From positions 6,572,001-6,636,000 of the forward strand of contig NZ_CP089214.1 in NCBI RefSeq assembly GCF_021183625.1: a stretch of DNA of 64,000 nucleotides, written 5' to 3'. This document shows, in pieces, positions 52,123-61,209 of this stretch. Numbering within the stretch: position 1 is the stretch's first letter; each line of letters begins with the position of its first letter. The notes beneath the pieces were generated by a model. It was not told where the DNA came from. It was given only the letters and a program-made list of their open reading frames with translations, and did no database searches. This DNA is from Nocardia asteroides (lineage in GTDB: Bacteria > Actinomycetota > Actinomycetes > Mycobacteriales > Mycobacteriaceae). The translations under genes and the position numbers were made by a program.

Positions 52123-53259
52123 ATGAAGTTCCGTTCTCTCGCCGTCGGCGCCTGCGCGGTGGCGCTCACCGCGACCGCCTGCGGCGGCGGCGACGAGCCC
52201 GCCACCGTCGCCGACCCGGTGACGGTGACCTACGACGGCGGCATCGCGGTGCTCGACGGCACCACGCTCGAGCTCGGGCACACCGTCGACCTGGACGGCT
52301 TCACCCGGCTCAACCCCGCGGGCGACGACCGGCACATCGTGGTCACCAGCGGCTCCGCCTTCCGGGTGCTGGACGCCACCACCGGCCGGTTCACCGGCAC
52401 CGAGTTCCCGGCCGAGAAGCCGGGGCACGTGGTGCGGCACGCCGGGCGCACCGTGCTCTTCGCCGACGGCAGCGGCGAAGTCACCGCCTTCGACACCGCC
52501 GCACTGGCCCACGGCACCCCGGAGACCGACGTCTACACCACCGCCGCCCCGCACCACGGCGTCGCCATCGAGCTCGCGGACGGCAGGCTCGTGGTCTCGC
52601 TCGGCACCGAGGAGCGCCGCACCGGCATGCTCGTGCTCGACCCCGACGGCCGCGAGATCGCCCGCAGCGAGGACTGCCCCGGCGTGCACGGCGAGGCCAC
52701 CGCGCAGGGCGAGGCGGTCGTGATCGGCTGTCGGAACGGCGCGCTGGTCTACCGGAACGGCGCGATCACCAAGGTCACCAGCCCGACCCCGTACGGTCGC
52801 ATCGGCAATCAGGCGGGCAGCGACGCGTCGCCCGTCGTGCTCGGCGACTACAAGCAGGACGAGGAGGCGGAACTGGAACGCCCGCAGCAGGTCTCGCTGA
52901 TCGACACCGCCACCGGCGGGCTGCGCCTGGTCGACCTCGGCACCAGCTACACCTTCCGCTCGCTCGGCCGCGGCCCGGCCGGCGAGGCACTCGTCCTCAG
53001 CACCGACGGCGCGCTGCACGTGATCGATCCGGTGCGCGCCGCCGTCACCCGCAGCATCCCGGTGCTCGCGCCCTGGCAGGAGCCGCTGGAGTGGCAGCAG
53101 CCGCGCCCCGCGCTCTTCGTCCGCGGCGGGATCGCCTACGTCTCCGACCCCGCCACCGGCCAGGTGCACCGCATCGACCTGGCTACCGGCGAGCGCACCG
53201 CGAGCGTCACGCTGCCCGGCGCGCCGAACGAGGTGAGCGGGGTGCACCCCGGCCACTGA
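52123..53259 (+). CDS. aztD: AztD-type periplasmic zinc chaperone
   Basis: The lipobox TATAC follows a short signal peptide. The mature ~360 residues form beta-propeller repeats (GGIAVLDGTTLELGHTVDLD; YTFRSLGRGPAGEALVLSTD; ATGQVHRIDLATGERTASVT). TTAAPHHGVAIELADG carries a His pair that could bind zinc. AztD stores zinc and hands it to AztC. It lies 20 bases after aztC, so it is the last gene of the importer operon. It is a paralogue of the domain fused to the permease. Confidence 0.85.
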   Translation: MKFRSLAVGACAVALTATACGGGDEPATVADPVTVTYDGGIAVLDGTTLELGHTVDLDGFTRLNPAGDDRHIVVTSGSAFRVLDATTGRFTGTEFPAEKPGHVVRHAGRTVLFADGSGEVTAFDTAALAHGTPETDVYTTAAPHHGVAIELADGRLVVSLGTEERRTGMLVLDPDGREIARSEDCPGVHGEATAQGEAVVIGCRNGALVYRNGAITKVTSPTPYGRIGNQAGSDASPVVLGDYKQDEEAELERPQQVSLIDTATGGLRLVDLGTSYTFRSLGRGPAGEALVLSTDGALHVIDPVRAAVTRSIPVLAPWQEPLEWQQPRPALFVRGGIAYVSDPATGQVHRIDLATGERTASVTLPGAPNEVSGVHPGH

Positions 53260-53344
53260 GTGCCGTTTCCGCCCGGGGCGGCCAGGGTAGACGAGGGATA
53301 CGACGGGGACGACGCGCGCCCCGCGGCACCGACGGGAGATCGAC

Positions 53345-54007
53345 ATGAACCGCAGCCTCGCCCGGGCCGTCACCGCGGGCGCCGCGCTCGCCCTCGTTCC
53401 GCTCGGGGCGGGCGCGGCCGCCGCCGAGGACGCCCCCGTCCCGCTGGGCGGTGGCTCCGGGATCGTCGTCGACAACACCGCGCAGTGCACCGTCACCACC
53501 ATCGGCTACGACGCCGCGGGCCGGTTGGTCGGGCTGACCGCCGGGCACTGCGGCGGTGCCGGGGCCACCGTGGTCGCCGAGCGCGACCACGACCTCGGCG
53601 TCGTCGGCCGCTTCGTGCACTCCGACCCGGACCTGGACTACGCCGTCATCCAGTTCGACCCCGCCAGGGTGGCCCCGGTGAACCGGGTCGGCAACGCCAC
53701 CATCACCGGCATCGGCGCGCCCGCCCAGTTCCCCGCGGTGGTCTGCAAGAAGGGGCGTACCAGCGGCGAGACCTGCGGCGTCGCCTGGGGCGATGTGCTG
53801 AACACCGCGCAGGAGACCTGGACCCAGCTGTGCGTGCTGGAGGGGGACTCCGGGGCGCCGGTCATGGTCGGCAGCACGCTGGTCGGCATGGTCAACGCGT
53901 ACCTGGGGCTCGGCTGCCTCGGCCCCGAGGTCGGGACTACCATGGCCGCCATCGTGAACGATCTGAACGCGCGCGGTTCGGTCGGGGCGGGGTTCCACCC
54001 GCTCTGA
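53345..54007 (+). CDS. secreted S1-family serine protease
   Basis: A Sec signal peptide (AGAALALVPLGAGAAAAE) precedes a chymotrypsin-fold protease of ~190 residues, like Streptomyces alpha-lytic types without a long propeptide. The triad is visible in LTAGHCGG (His), PDLDYAVIQFD (Asp) and LEGDSGAPVM (Ser). Six cysteines give three disulfides. The substrate is unknown. A GGGAG element precedes ATG 53345. Confidence 0.9.
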   Translation: MNRSLARAVTAGAALALVPLGAGAAAAEDAPVPLGGGSGIVVDNTAQCTVTTIGYDAAGRLVGLTAGHCGGAGATVVAERDHDLGVVGRFVHSDPDLDYAVIQFDPARVAPVNRVGNATITGIGAPAQFPAVVCKKGRTSGETCGVAWGDVLNTAQETWTQLCVLEGDSGAPVMVGSTLVGMVNAYLGLGCLGPEVGTTMAAIVNDLNARGSVGAGFHPL

Positions 54008-54077
54008 TCGGCCGATGAGTTCCGTTCGTGCTCGCCGTCTGCACCGTTGTTGATGTCAGGCAGCGGAAGGACGATGT

Positions 54078-54662
54078 ATGCGCTCGATCTCGGTCACCAT
54101 GTCCATCACCCTCGACGGGGTCGTTCAGGGGCTCGGCCGCCCCGATGAGGACACCCGGGGCGGGTTCGCCCACGGCGGGTGGGGGCTCCGGTACAACGAC
54201 GAGATCATGGGCGCGGAGATGGCGCGCGGCATGGCCGAGCCCGGTGGCATGCTCTTCGGCCGCCGCACCTGGGAGGACTTCCACCGCGCCTGGGGCAGCG
54301 CCACCGACGGTAATCCCTTCAGCACGCACATGAACGCCGCTACCAAGTTCGTCGCCTCCACGACGTTGCCGGATGCCGACGCCTGGCAGAACTCCACCCT
54401 GCTCCCCGGTGACGCCGTCGCGACTGTCGCCGAGTTGAAGGCCACCTCCGGCCCCGACCTGTCCATCATCGGCAGCGCCGCACTCGTCCGCTCCCTGCAC
54501 GCGGCGTCGCTGATCGACCGGTACTCCCTGCTGATCCACCCCCTCACCCTCGGCACCGGAACCCGCCTCTTCGACGGCCACGCCCCGCTCACCGAATTCG
54601 AGCTCACCCGCAGCGTCACCACCGGCACCGGCGTCATCATCGCCCATTACTCGCGACGCTGA
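54078..54662 (+). CDS. dihydrofolate-reductase-like (RibD C-terminal) protein
   Basis: The 194-residue protein has the RibD_C/DHFR-like fold: SISVTMSITLDGVVQGLGRP, GGMLFGRRTWEDF, FVASTTLPD and LSIIGSAALVRSLHAASLID. LLIHPLTLGTGTRLF then follows. Such stand-alone proteins bind NADPH and reduce unknown substrates. It is not a housekeeping folA because the canonical substrate-site residues are absent. Confidence 0.88.
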   Translation: MRSISVTMSITLDGVVQGLGRPDEDTRGGFAHGGWGLRYNDEIMGAEMARGMAEPGGMLFGRRTWEDFHRAWGSATDGNPFSTHMNAATKFVASTTLPDADAWQNSTLLPGDAVATVAELKATSGPDLSIIGSAALVRSLHAASLIDRYSLLIHPLTLGTGTRLFDGHAPLTEFELTRSVTTGTGVIIAHYSRR

Positions 54663-54704
54663 CGTCGCGGTGCCGACGGGATTGCCTCGAGTCGCGCGGA
54701 TCGG

Positions 54705-54884
54705 TCAAAGCTGCAGATACAAACGCTCGTTCGGCAATCTGGGCAGTTGGTCCGCGCCGGAGGGGGCCACGCTCACCGCCTCGACATAGCGTCGCCGCTG
54801 GTGTTCCTGTACGAACACCAGCGCGGCCGTCAGGCAGGCGGCAAAATCGAATCGTGTGCCGTAAATGATAATCGAGAGCCGCAC
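54705..54884 (-). CDS. 59-residue small protein
   Basis: From GTG 54884 the frame encodes RLSIIIYGTRFDFAACLTAA and a polar C-terminal half ending LPRLPNERLYLQL. The periodic hydrophobic N-terminus and an Arg/Glu-rich middle (QEHQRRRYVEAV) look protein-like. There is no strong ribosome site and I do not recognise a family. It is divergent from the XRE regulator at 55181. The rest of the interval to 55180 has no other candidate. Confidence 0.45.
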   Translation of the reverse strand: MRLSIIIYGTRFDFAACLTAALVFVQEHQRRRYVEAVSVAPSGADQLPRLPNERLYLQL

Positions 54885-55180
54885 ATCTGGCTCGTGCGGC
54901 AGCGGTGAGGTGGCTGCTGCGCTCACCCGGCACCGGGGGCTTTCGCCACTGGCCGCCACCCTCGGCGGCCAATGCGCCGGCTGGGTTGTCCGGCGGCGGC
55001 CCGGTACCGGGTGCGGAAGCGACCGTAAGCTGGACCGCAGGCCGCTGAAATGCCGAGATCGGCCGCTGTTCTGCGATATAAGAAGGCCGGTATACGGTTG
55101 GAGAAAGAGCAGAAGGGCTATCCAGCAACATTTTTGGGGCCGGGCCGATTCGTGCGCGGGACAGTCTTCATCAGGGCGGG

Positions 55181-56401
55181 GTGACCAGGATGCATATGAA
55201 GACGGGTGAGGTCATCCGTCGAGTTCGCCGGTCTCTCGGCATGACGCAGACCGAACTGGGCGCGATCCTCGGCTATACCCAACCGGCGATCTCACAGCTG
55301 GAGCGCGGCGGTTCCGGCGTGCACGACGTCCGTGTCCTGCGCCGCGTAGCGCAGGCGTTGCACGTTCCGCTGGCTATCCTGGTGGTGGAGTCGGACGAGG
55401 AGGCGGACGTGGACCGTCGCAACTTCTTCAGAGCCGGAACGCTCGGCGTCGCTGCTGTAGCTGCAACCGGCATCGGTTCACCGGGGCGAACGGCATCTGC
55501 CGCGGGCGTGCAGGTCGGCGTGAGCGATGTCGCGGCGATCAATGCCAGCGTCAGTCAGATCCATGAGCTCGACCTGGTCGTGGGGGGCGATCGGCTGTGT
55601 CGGACGGCCGCCAATGAGGTGCGCTACGTCGAGCAGCTGCTCGCCACCGGCAGTTACTCCGAGGAGACCGGCCGGGCGCTGGCCGGCGCCGGCGCGGAGA
55701 TGATGACAGCCGCCGGGTGGGTGCACTACGACGCCGGTCGAGTCGACGATGCGCGCCACTACTACGCCGACGCCGCCCAAGCCGCCACCGCGGCGAGTGA
55801 CGGGGTCGCAGCCGCTCACGCGCTGCTGAACGCCAGTATCGTGGCCTTCCGTGAAGGTGACCGCCCGCGTGACGGGGTCAATCTCGCCCAGGCAGCTCAG
55901 CGCTCGGCCGCAAAGCACGGCGGCCCGCGATTGCGTGCTCTCTGTGCGGTTCGAGAGGCCGAGGCGCAGGGGGCGGCAGGCGACACCACGGCGGTCGCCA
56001 ATGCCGTCGGCCGCGCCCATCGGGCCTACGAGTCGACTCGCGGCTACGACCCGGAGTGGGTCTACCTTCCCGAGGCGGAGCTGACCGGCCTGACCGGGCT
56101 CGCCTTCATGCGGGCGGGTGACTACCGGCGGGCGGAGGTCCATCTGCGTTCGGCGATCGACAGCTCGGCCGCCTGGCCCCGCGAGCACTGGCACTGGCAG
56201 GTGCATCTCGCGCAGAGCTACCTGGCCGCAGGGGATTTCGCCGCATCGTGTGCGCTGCTATCGGCCGATCTGCACACGTTCAGGGGCTTGGCCTCGACCC
56301 GCTTGGACCGGGATATCGAGGGCATCGCGCAGGCCGTACGGCCACACTACACAGTGCCCGAGGTCAAGGAGTTCTTGGAACTTCGGGCAGCCAGAGCCTG
56401 A
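55181..56401 (+). CDS. XRE regulator with TPR-like sensor region
   Basis: An XRE HTH at residues ~8-60 (VIRRVRRSLGMTQTELGAIL; QPAISQLERGGSGVHD) is followed by ~330 helical residues. A segment resembling a Tat signal (DRRNFFRAGTLGVAAVAATG) lies at about residues 80-105, a known curiosity of this actinomycete regulator family and not a functional export signal at that position. The helical part (GWVHYDAGRVDDARHYYADA; AFMRAGDYRRAEVHLRSAID) is TPR-like and probably binds a peptide or protein. The start may be 55181, 55190 or 55196. Confidence 0.82.
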   Translation: MTRMHMKTGEVIRRVRRSLGMTQTELGAILGYTQPAISQLERGGSGVHDVRVLRRVAQALHVPLAILVVESDEEADVDRRNFFRAGTLGVAAVAATGIGSPGRTASAAGVQVGVSDVAAINASVSQIHELDLVVGGDRLCRTAANEVRYVEQLLATGSYSEETGRALAGAGAEMMTAAGWVHYDAGRVDDARHYYADAAQAATAASDGVAAAHALLNASIVAFREGDRPRDGVNLAQAAQRSAAKHGGPRLRALCAVREAEAQGAAGDTTAVANAVGRAHRAYESTRGYDPEWVYLPEAELTGLTGLAFMRAGDYRRAEVHLRSAIDSSAAWPREHWHWQVHLAQSYLAAGDFAASCALLSADLHTFRGLASTRLDRDIEGIAQAVRPHYTVPEVKEFLELRAARA

Positions 56402-56446
56402 CTTCGAGCGCAGGTGTTGCTCGGCATCGGAGCTGTGCGGTCGTGT

Positions 56447-57115
56447 TCAGCGCCGCGGCTCAGCGCCGTGTGCGGCGTTGACGAAGGCTGCGCACGCGGC
56501 GGCATCCTTGTCCCCGGCGGGCGTCTCGACTCCGCTGTTGACGTCGACGACGCCGGGCCGGACCGCCTCGATGGCTGCGGCGACATTGCCGGGGTCGAGG
56601 CCGCCCGCGAGGATCACCGGGCGGCCGATCTCGCGCAGTGCGCGCACGATCTTCGCGCTGATCGACCAATCGTGCGTTTCGCCGGTGCCGCCGAGCCGCT
56701 CGGCGGTGCGCGAATCCAGCAGGACACCATCGCAATTCGCTGCCACGCGCCGAGCTGCACCGATGGCATCGGGCCCGATCACGTGCACTGCGCATAACAC
56801 CTTGCGACCGCGAGCCTGCGCGTGCACCCGCCGGACGGTCTCGTCGGTGACCAACCCATGTACCTGGATGACGTCGACGCCGATCTGATCCGCGAGCGCG
56901 ATGATCTCTGTGGCATCCGCCAGATGTGTGACCAGCACTCGGGTCACGAAGGGCGGTGTGCGGCGGGAGAGTTCGGCGGCGTGATCGGCTTCCAGGGCAT
57001 CCTCGCTGACGTGCGTGACCCCGCAGATGAAGCCGACGGCGTCCGCCCCGGCCTCCACCGCGATACGCAGGTCCCGTTCCGAACGAATCCCGCAGATCTT
57101 CGCGCGAATGGTCAC
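56447..57115 (-). CDS. phosphoribosylanthranilate-isomerase-like (TrpF) protein
   Basis: GTG 57115 gives 222 residues of a TrpF-type barrel. The catalytic Cys is in AKICGIRSERDL, and GADAVGFIC, IGVDVIQVHGLV, VILAGGLDPGNVAAAIEAV and VVDVNSGVETPAG (catalytic Asp) follow the family order. It would isomerise phosphoribosylanthranilate in tryptophan synthesis. It is not beside other trp genes, so it may be the isolated enzyme some actinomycetes carry, or a paralogue. Many actinomycetes use PriA for this step. Confidence 0.85.
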   Translation of the reverse strand: MTIRAKICGIRSERDLRIAVEAGADAVGFICGVTHVSEDALEADHAAELSRRTPPFVTRVLVTHLADATEIIALADQIGVDVIQVHGLVTDETVRRVHAQARGRKVLCAVHVIGPDAIGAARRVAANCDGVLLDSRTAERLGGTGETHDWSISAKIVRALREIGRPVILAGGLDPGNVAAAIEAVRPGVVDVNSGVETPAGDKDAAACAAFVNAAHGAEPRR

Positions 57116-57138
57116 CGGCCCACCGTAGCGAGGCCGGA

Positions 57139-58326
57139 TCAGGCGGCCGGGTCGAGCACCACCTTGATCACGCCGTCCTTCTTCTGCTGGAACTTCTCGT
57201 ACGCCTGCGGCGCCCCGATGAGCGGCAGCCGATGCGTGGCGAAGGAATCCACGCCGAGCGGATCGTCGTCGGTCAGCAGGGGCAGGATCTCCGGTGCCCA
57301 CCGCTTGACGTTCGCCTGCCCCATGCGCAACTGGATCTGCTTGTCGAAGAGAACCCGCAGCGGAAGCGGGTCGGCCATGCCACCGTAGACGCCGATGAGC
57401 GAGATGGTGCCGCCGCGGCGGACGATGTCGATCGCCGACTCCAGGGCGGCGAGCCGGTCGACACCGGCGGTGTTCATGAGCTTCTCCGCGACCGAATCGG
57501 GCAGGAAACCGGTGGTCTTCTGCGCGAACGAGGCGACGGGCGACCCGTGCGCCTCCATGCCGACGGCGTCGATCACGGTGTCGGTGCCACGACCCTGGGT
57601 GCGGTCGCGGATCACCGCACCGAGGGAATCCCCGGCCTCGGAGAGGTCGACGGTCTCGATGCCGCGGGCGGCGACCCGGGCCAGCCGCTCCGGCACCAGA
57701 TCCACGCCGATCACCCGATAGCCGAGGTGCGCGGCGATCCGGCAGGCCATGTCACCGATCGGGCCGAGCCCGAGCACGGTCACCGACCCGCCGTCGGGGA
57801 TCCCCGCGTACTGCACGGCCTGCCAGGCGGTGGGCAGCACGTCCGACAGGTAGAGGAACCGGTCGTCGGGCGGGCCGGACGGCACCTGGACGTGGGTGTG
57901 GTCGGCGTGCGGCACCCGCAGGTACTGCGCCTGCCCGCCGGGCACCTGGCCGTAGAGCTTCGAGTAGCCGAAGAGCGCGGCGCCGGAGCCCTGCTCGCGC
58001 ACCTGGGTGGTCTCGCACTGGGTGGAGAGGCCCTGGCCGCACATGAAGCAGTGGCCGCAGCTGATCTGGAAGGGGATCACCACCCGGTCACCGACCTCGA
58101 CCGACCCGACCTCGCTGCCCACCTCCTCGACGATCCCCATCGGCTCGTGGCCGAGGATGTCACCGGGGCTCATGAACGGGCCGAGCACCTCGTAGAGGTG
58201 CAGGTCCGAGCCGCAGATGGCGGTCGAGGTCACCCGGATCACCATGTCGGTGGGGTCCTCGATCCTCGGGTCGGGCACGGTGTCCACCGAGACCTTGCGC
58301 TTGCCCTGCCAGGTAACCGCTCTCAT
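57139..58326 (-). CDS. zinc-dependent alcohol/formaldehyde dehydrogenase
   Basis: The 395-residue medium-chain dehydrogenase has catalytic zinc ligands in STAICGSDLHLY and ILGHEPMGIVEEVG. A structural zinc site is seen as CGHCFMCGQGLSTQC. The NAD-binding fold follows (VLGLGPIGDMACRIAAHLGY). The 'FDH-like' insertion (TGFLPDSVAEKLMNTAGVDR) places it near glutathione-independent formaldehyde dehydrogenases. The substrate is not certain. Confidence 0.88.
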   Translation of the reverse strand: MRAVTWQGKRKVSVDTVPDPRIEDPTDMVIRVTSTAICGSDLHLYEVLGPFMSPGDILGHEPMGIVEEVGSEVGSVEVGDRVVIPFQISCGHCFMCGQGLSTQCETTQVREQGSGAALFGYSKLYGQVPGGQAQYLRVPHADHTHVQVPSGPPDDRFLYLSDVLPTAWQAVQYAGIPDGGSVTVLGLGPIGDMACRIAAHLGYRVIGVDLVPERLARVAARGIETVDLSEAGDSLGAVIRDRTQGRGTDTVIDAVGMEAHGSPVASFAQKTTGFLPDSVAEKLMNTAGVDRLAALESAIDIVRRGGTISLIGVYGGMADPLPLRVLFDKQIQLRMGQANVKRWAPEILPLLTDDDPLGVDSFATHRLPLIGAPQAYEKFQQKKDGVIKVVLDPAA

Positions 58327-58353
58327 GAGTTCCTCCTAGTCGTCGGCGGGCGG

Positions 58354-59472
58354 CTACCCGAGGTGTGCGCCGGAAAACTCGCAACCTTCCAGCGTCGCGC
58401 CGGCCAGTTCGGCGATCACGTCGGCGGCGTCGTGCCGCCGGGCGTAGGCGCGGCGCTGCCTGCGCGCGCCGTTGCCGCGGCTCAGCACCTCGGCCACGGC
58501 GTCGGTGACGAAGGCGCGGTCGCCGAGCTCGTCCAGTTCGGGGCCGATCCGCCGGACCAGCTCGTCCAGCAGCGCGGGGACCGGGAGCACCCGGCCGGAG
58601 ACCGGCTCCAGCGCCTCGCCGTCGAGGCCGGAGCGGGCCGCGGTCCAGTAGGCGGCGCGCAGGATCTCGTGCGGGATGTCGGGGGCTTCCTCGTTGCGCG
58701 CCAGCGCTTTCCGCGCGTGCAGCACCAGGCCGCGGACCAGCAGGGCGAGCAGCGTGCTCTCCCGCGCGGTGGCGGGCACGTCGCCGACCCTGACCTCGAT
58801 GGTGGGGAAGGAGAGCGACGGGCGGACGTCCCAGTAGACCATCTTGCGGTCCAGGATGCTGCCGCAGGCGAGCATGGTGTCGACCACCGCCTCGTAGTCG
58901 CGCACCGAGCGGAAGTAGGGCGGCGGGCCCGCGCTCGGCCAGCGCCGCCACAGGATGCTGCGCCAGCTCGCGTAGCCGGTGTCCGAGCCGCGGTAGATCG
59001 CGGAGTTGGCGCTGAGCGCGAGCAGCGCGGGCAGCCACGGCCGCAGGTGGTTGCTCACGCGCACCGCGATCTCCTGATCCGGCACGGCCACGTGCACGTG
59101 GCAGCCGGAGAGCCCCTGCTCGTGCGCGATCATGCCGAAGGCGTCGCCGATGGCGCGGTAGCGCGGGGTATCGGTGAGCGGGAACTCGTGCGGAACGGTC
59201 GGCGGCGCGGCCACCGCCAGCAGCCGGACCCGGTTGCGCTCGGCGCAGTGCGCGACCGCGCCGCGCAGTTCGTGCAGCTGGCGGTCGAGCGCCGCGGCGT
59301 CGGTGTGCACGTCGGAGCTGGTCTCGACCTGGCAGCGGGTGAGCTCCAGCTGGAGCTCGACGCCCGCCGCCGCGGCGGTCTCGGCGACCGCGCGGTTGGC
59401 GGCGGCGGGGGCCCCGGTCTCCGGGTCGACGAGCAGGAACTCCTCCTCGACACCCATGGTGAGCTCGGTCAT
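58354..59472 (-). CDS. carboxylate-amine ligase, YbdK/EgtA (GCS2) family
   Basis: The 372-residue protein has the GCS2 segments MGVEEEFLLVDPETGAPAAA, VELQLELTRCQVETSSDVHT, GCHVHVAVPD and YASWRSILWRRWPSAGPPPY. The last matches the YbdK subgroup of weak glutamate-cysteine ligases. EgtA in mycobacteria makes gamma-glutamylcysteine for ergothioneine, but no other egt gene is nearby. The stop-start overlap with the upstream 44-residue gene (ATGA) suggests coupling. Confidence 0.87.
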   Translation of the reverse strand: MTELTMGVEEEFLLVDPETGAPAAANRAVAETAAAAGVELQLELTRCQVETSSDVHTDAAALDRQLHELRGAVAHCAERNRVRLLAVAAPPTVPHEFPLTDTPRYRAIGDAFGMIAHEQGLSGCHVHVAVPDQEIAVRVSNHLRPWLPALLALSANSAIYRGSDTGYASWRSILWRRWPSAGPPPYFRSVRDYEAVVDTMLACGSILDRKMVYWDVRPSLSFPTIEVRVGDVPATARESTLLALLVRGLVLHARKALARNEEAPDIPHEILRAAYWTAARSGLDGEALEPVSGRVLPVPALLDELVRRIGPELDELGDRAFVTDAVAEVLSRGNGARRQRRAYARRHDAADVIAELAGATLEGCEFSGAHLG

Positions 59473-59603
59473 CGGGCCGTGACCGCGGGGACGGACTTCC
59501 TCGGCACCGACGGTTGCCGCGGTGCCGCGTCGTCGCCCGCCTTCTCGAACTCGCGGAGCTGCCTGTGGTCCTCGCGCAGCAGCACGATGGCGTCGCTGGA
59601 CAT
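59469..59603 (-). CDS. 44-residue remnant of a hemerythrin-like protein
   Basis: ATG 59603 starts MSSDAIVLLREDHRQLREFE, the characteristic first helix of actinobacterial hemerythrin-like HHE proteins. Only 44 codons follow before a TGA that overlaps the start of the ligase gene. The other iron-ligand helices are missing. A GGAG sequence precedes the start. It is probably a truncated leftover that now acts as a leader for the ligase gene. Confidence 0.6.
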   Translation of the reverse strand: MSSDAIVLLREDHRQLREFEKAGDDAAPRQPSVPRKSVPAVTAR

Positions 59604-59670
59604 GGATTCCTCCTGGGTGGGGCTGTCCGGGTGCAGGCGAAGTGCCCGGGCGGCGCGGAGCGAAACCGGT

Positions 59671-61080
59671 CTAGCCCGGCGGCACCGCCGTCCACGGCCG
59701 GACCCGCTCCAGCTCCGCGGCCACGCGCAGCACGGTGTGCTCGTCGTTCGGCGGCCCGACCAGCTGCACGCTGCGCGGCAACCCGTCGGCGAACCCGGCG
59801 GGGACGGCGGCGGCCGGGTTGCCGCAGACGTTCCAGAGCGCGGTGTAGGCGATCATCGGCACCGTGCGCAGGGTGGCGCGCACCATGCCGGTGCCGTCCA
59901 GCCTGCCGATCGGCGGCGGCGGCCCGGCCAGGGTCGGGGTGAGCAGCAGGTCGTAGCGGTCGAAGAGCCCGTTGACCCGGGCCGTGAGCCGCTCGCCGCG
60001 CCGCTCGGACCAGCGCAGCACCGCGGGCGGCACCGTCACCCGGCCCAGCCGGATGACCGCGCGGGTGCGCGGCTCCAGCAGCTCCGGGTGTGGCATCCGT
60101 CGGGCATCCACCCGCACGCCGTTGATCACCTGCGGGAGGAAGGCATCGGTGGGGTCGGGGAGCCGGTAGCGGTCCTCGACGATCTCGTGGCCGAGCCCCG
60201 CGAGCGCCTCGGCGGTCTCCCGCACCGCGGCCACGCAGGAGGGGGCCGCGGTGATGCCGGGGGCGCCGGTGCGCAGCAGCAGCCCGATCCGCAGCCGCGG
60301 CCCCGGCTCCAGGTCGGTGTAGGAGGAGGTGGGCGCGGGCGCGTGCCAGCGGTCGGCGGCGACGGTGCCCGCGAGCACGTCGTAGAGCAGCGCGCTGTCC
60401 GCCACCGTCCTGGTGAGCACGCCGATCGTGCCGAGCGCGCCCCACAGGTCCGGGCGCGGGGCGCTGCTGACCCGGCCGCGCTGCGGTTTCAGCCCGAACA
60501 CCCCGCAGCAGGCGGCCGGGATGCGGATCGAGCCGCCGCTGTCGGCGCCGGTGGCCGCGGGCACCAGCCCGGCCGCCACCGCCGCGGCGGAGCCGCCGCT
60601 GGAGCCGCCGGGGGTGTGCCGGGCAGACCACGGATTGCGGGTGTGGCCGACCGCGGCGCTCTCGGTGTAGGGCCAGATGCCGAACTCCGGCATGGCCGTC
60701 TTGCCGACGATCACCGCACCGGCCGCGCGCAGGCGGCGCACCACCTCGGCGTCGGCGGCGGCGGGCCCGCTCCCGGCGGCGACGCCGCCGTAGCCGGTCG
60801 GCGCACCGGCGACGTCGAGCTCGTCCTTGACCGCGATCGGCACGCCGTGCAGCGGACCGAGCGGCGCGCCCGCGGCCTGCCGCGCGTCCCGCTCGGCGGC
60901 CTCGGCCCGCGCCCGCTCGGCCAGGACGAGGGGGAAGGCGCGCAGCCGCGGCTCGGCGCGCTCGATCCGCTCCAATGCCTGGTCAACGGCCTCCGCGGCG
61001 GTGGTCTTGCCCGCGCGCACTTCGGCCGCGGTCTCGGCAACTCCGGCGTACGGCAGCGGAGCGGCCGTGGAATCCGTCAT
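59671..61080 (-). CDS. amidase-signature-family hydrolase
   Basis: The 469-residue protein has the Ser-cisSer-Lys machinery: catalytic Lys in GVPIAVKDELDVAG, the Gly/Ser-rich motif TPGGSSGGSAAAVAAGLVP, and ADSGGSIRIPAACCGVFGLK containing the nucleophilic Ser. AS enzymes hydrolyse amides of diverse structure. A GatA role is unlikely because GatB/C are absent and the length and C-terminus differ. It is divergent from the universal stress gene. Confidence 0.9.
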   Translation of the reverse strand: MTDSTAAPLPYAGVAETAAEVRAGKTTAAEAVDQALERIERAEPRLRAFPLVLAERARAEAAERDARQAAGAPLGPLHGVPIAVKDELDVAGAPTGYGGVAAGSGPAAADAEVVRRLRAAGAVIVGKTAMPEFGIWPYTESAAVGHTRNPWSARHTPGGSSGGSAAAVAAGLVPAATGADSGGSIRIPAACCGVFGLKPQRGRVSSAPRPDLWGALGTIGVLTRTVADSALLYDVLAGTVAADRWHAPAPTSSYTDLEPGPRLRIGLLLRTGAPGITAAPSCVAAVRETAEALAGLGHEIVEDRYRLPDPTDAFLPQVINGVRVDARRMPHPELLEPRTRAVIRLGRVTVPPAVLRWSERRGERLTARVNGLFDRYDLLLTPTLAGPPPPIGRLDGTGMVRATLRTVPMIAYTALWNVCGNPAAAVPAGFADGLPRSVQLVGPPNDEHTVLRVAAELERVRPWTAVPPG

Positions 61081-61209
61081 TGTTCGGCTCCCTTCCGCCT
61101 GGTTATCGAGGTGAACGCTACGGTGCGCAACACCACGGCGACACCTCCCCGCGCCGGGCGGGTCGCGGGCAATGATGGAGGGGGATTTCCCCGACGGAGA
61201 GGAAGTATC

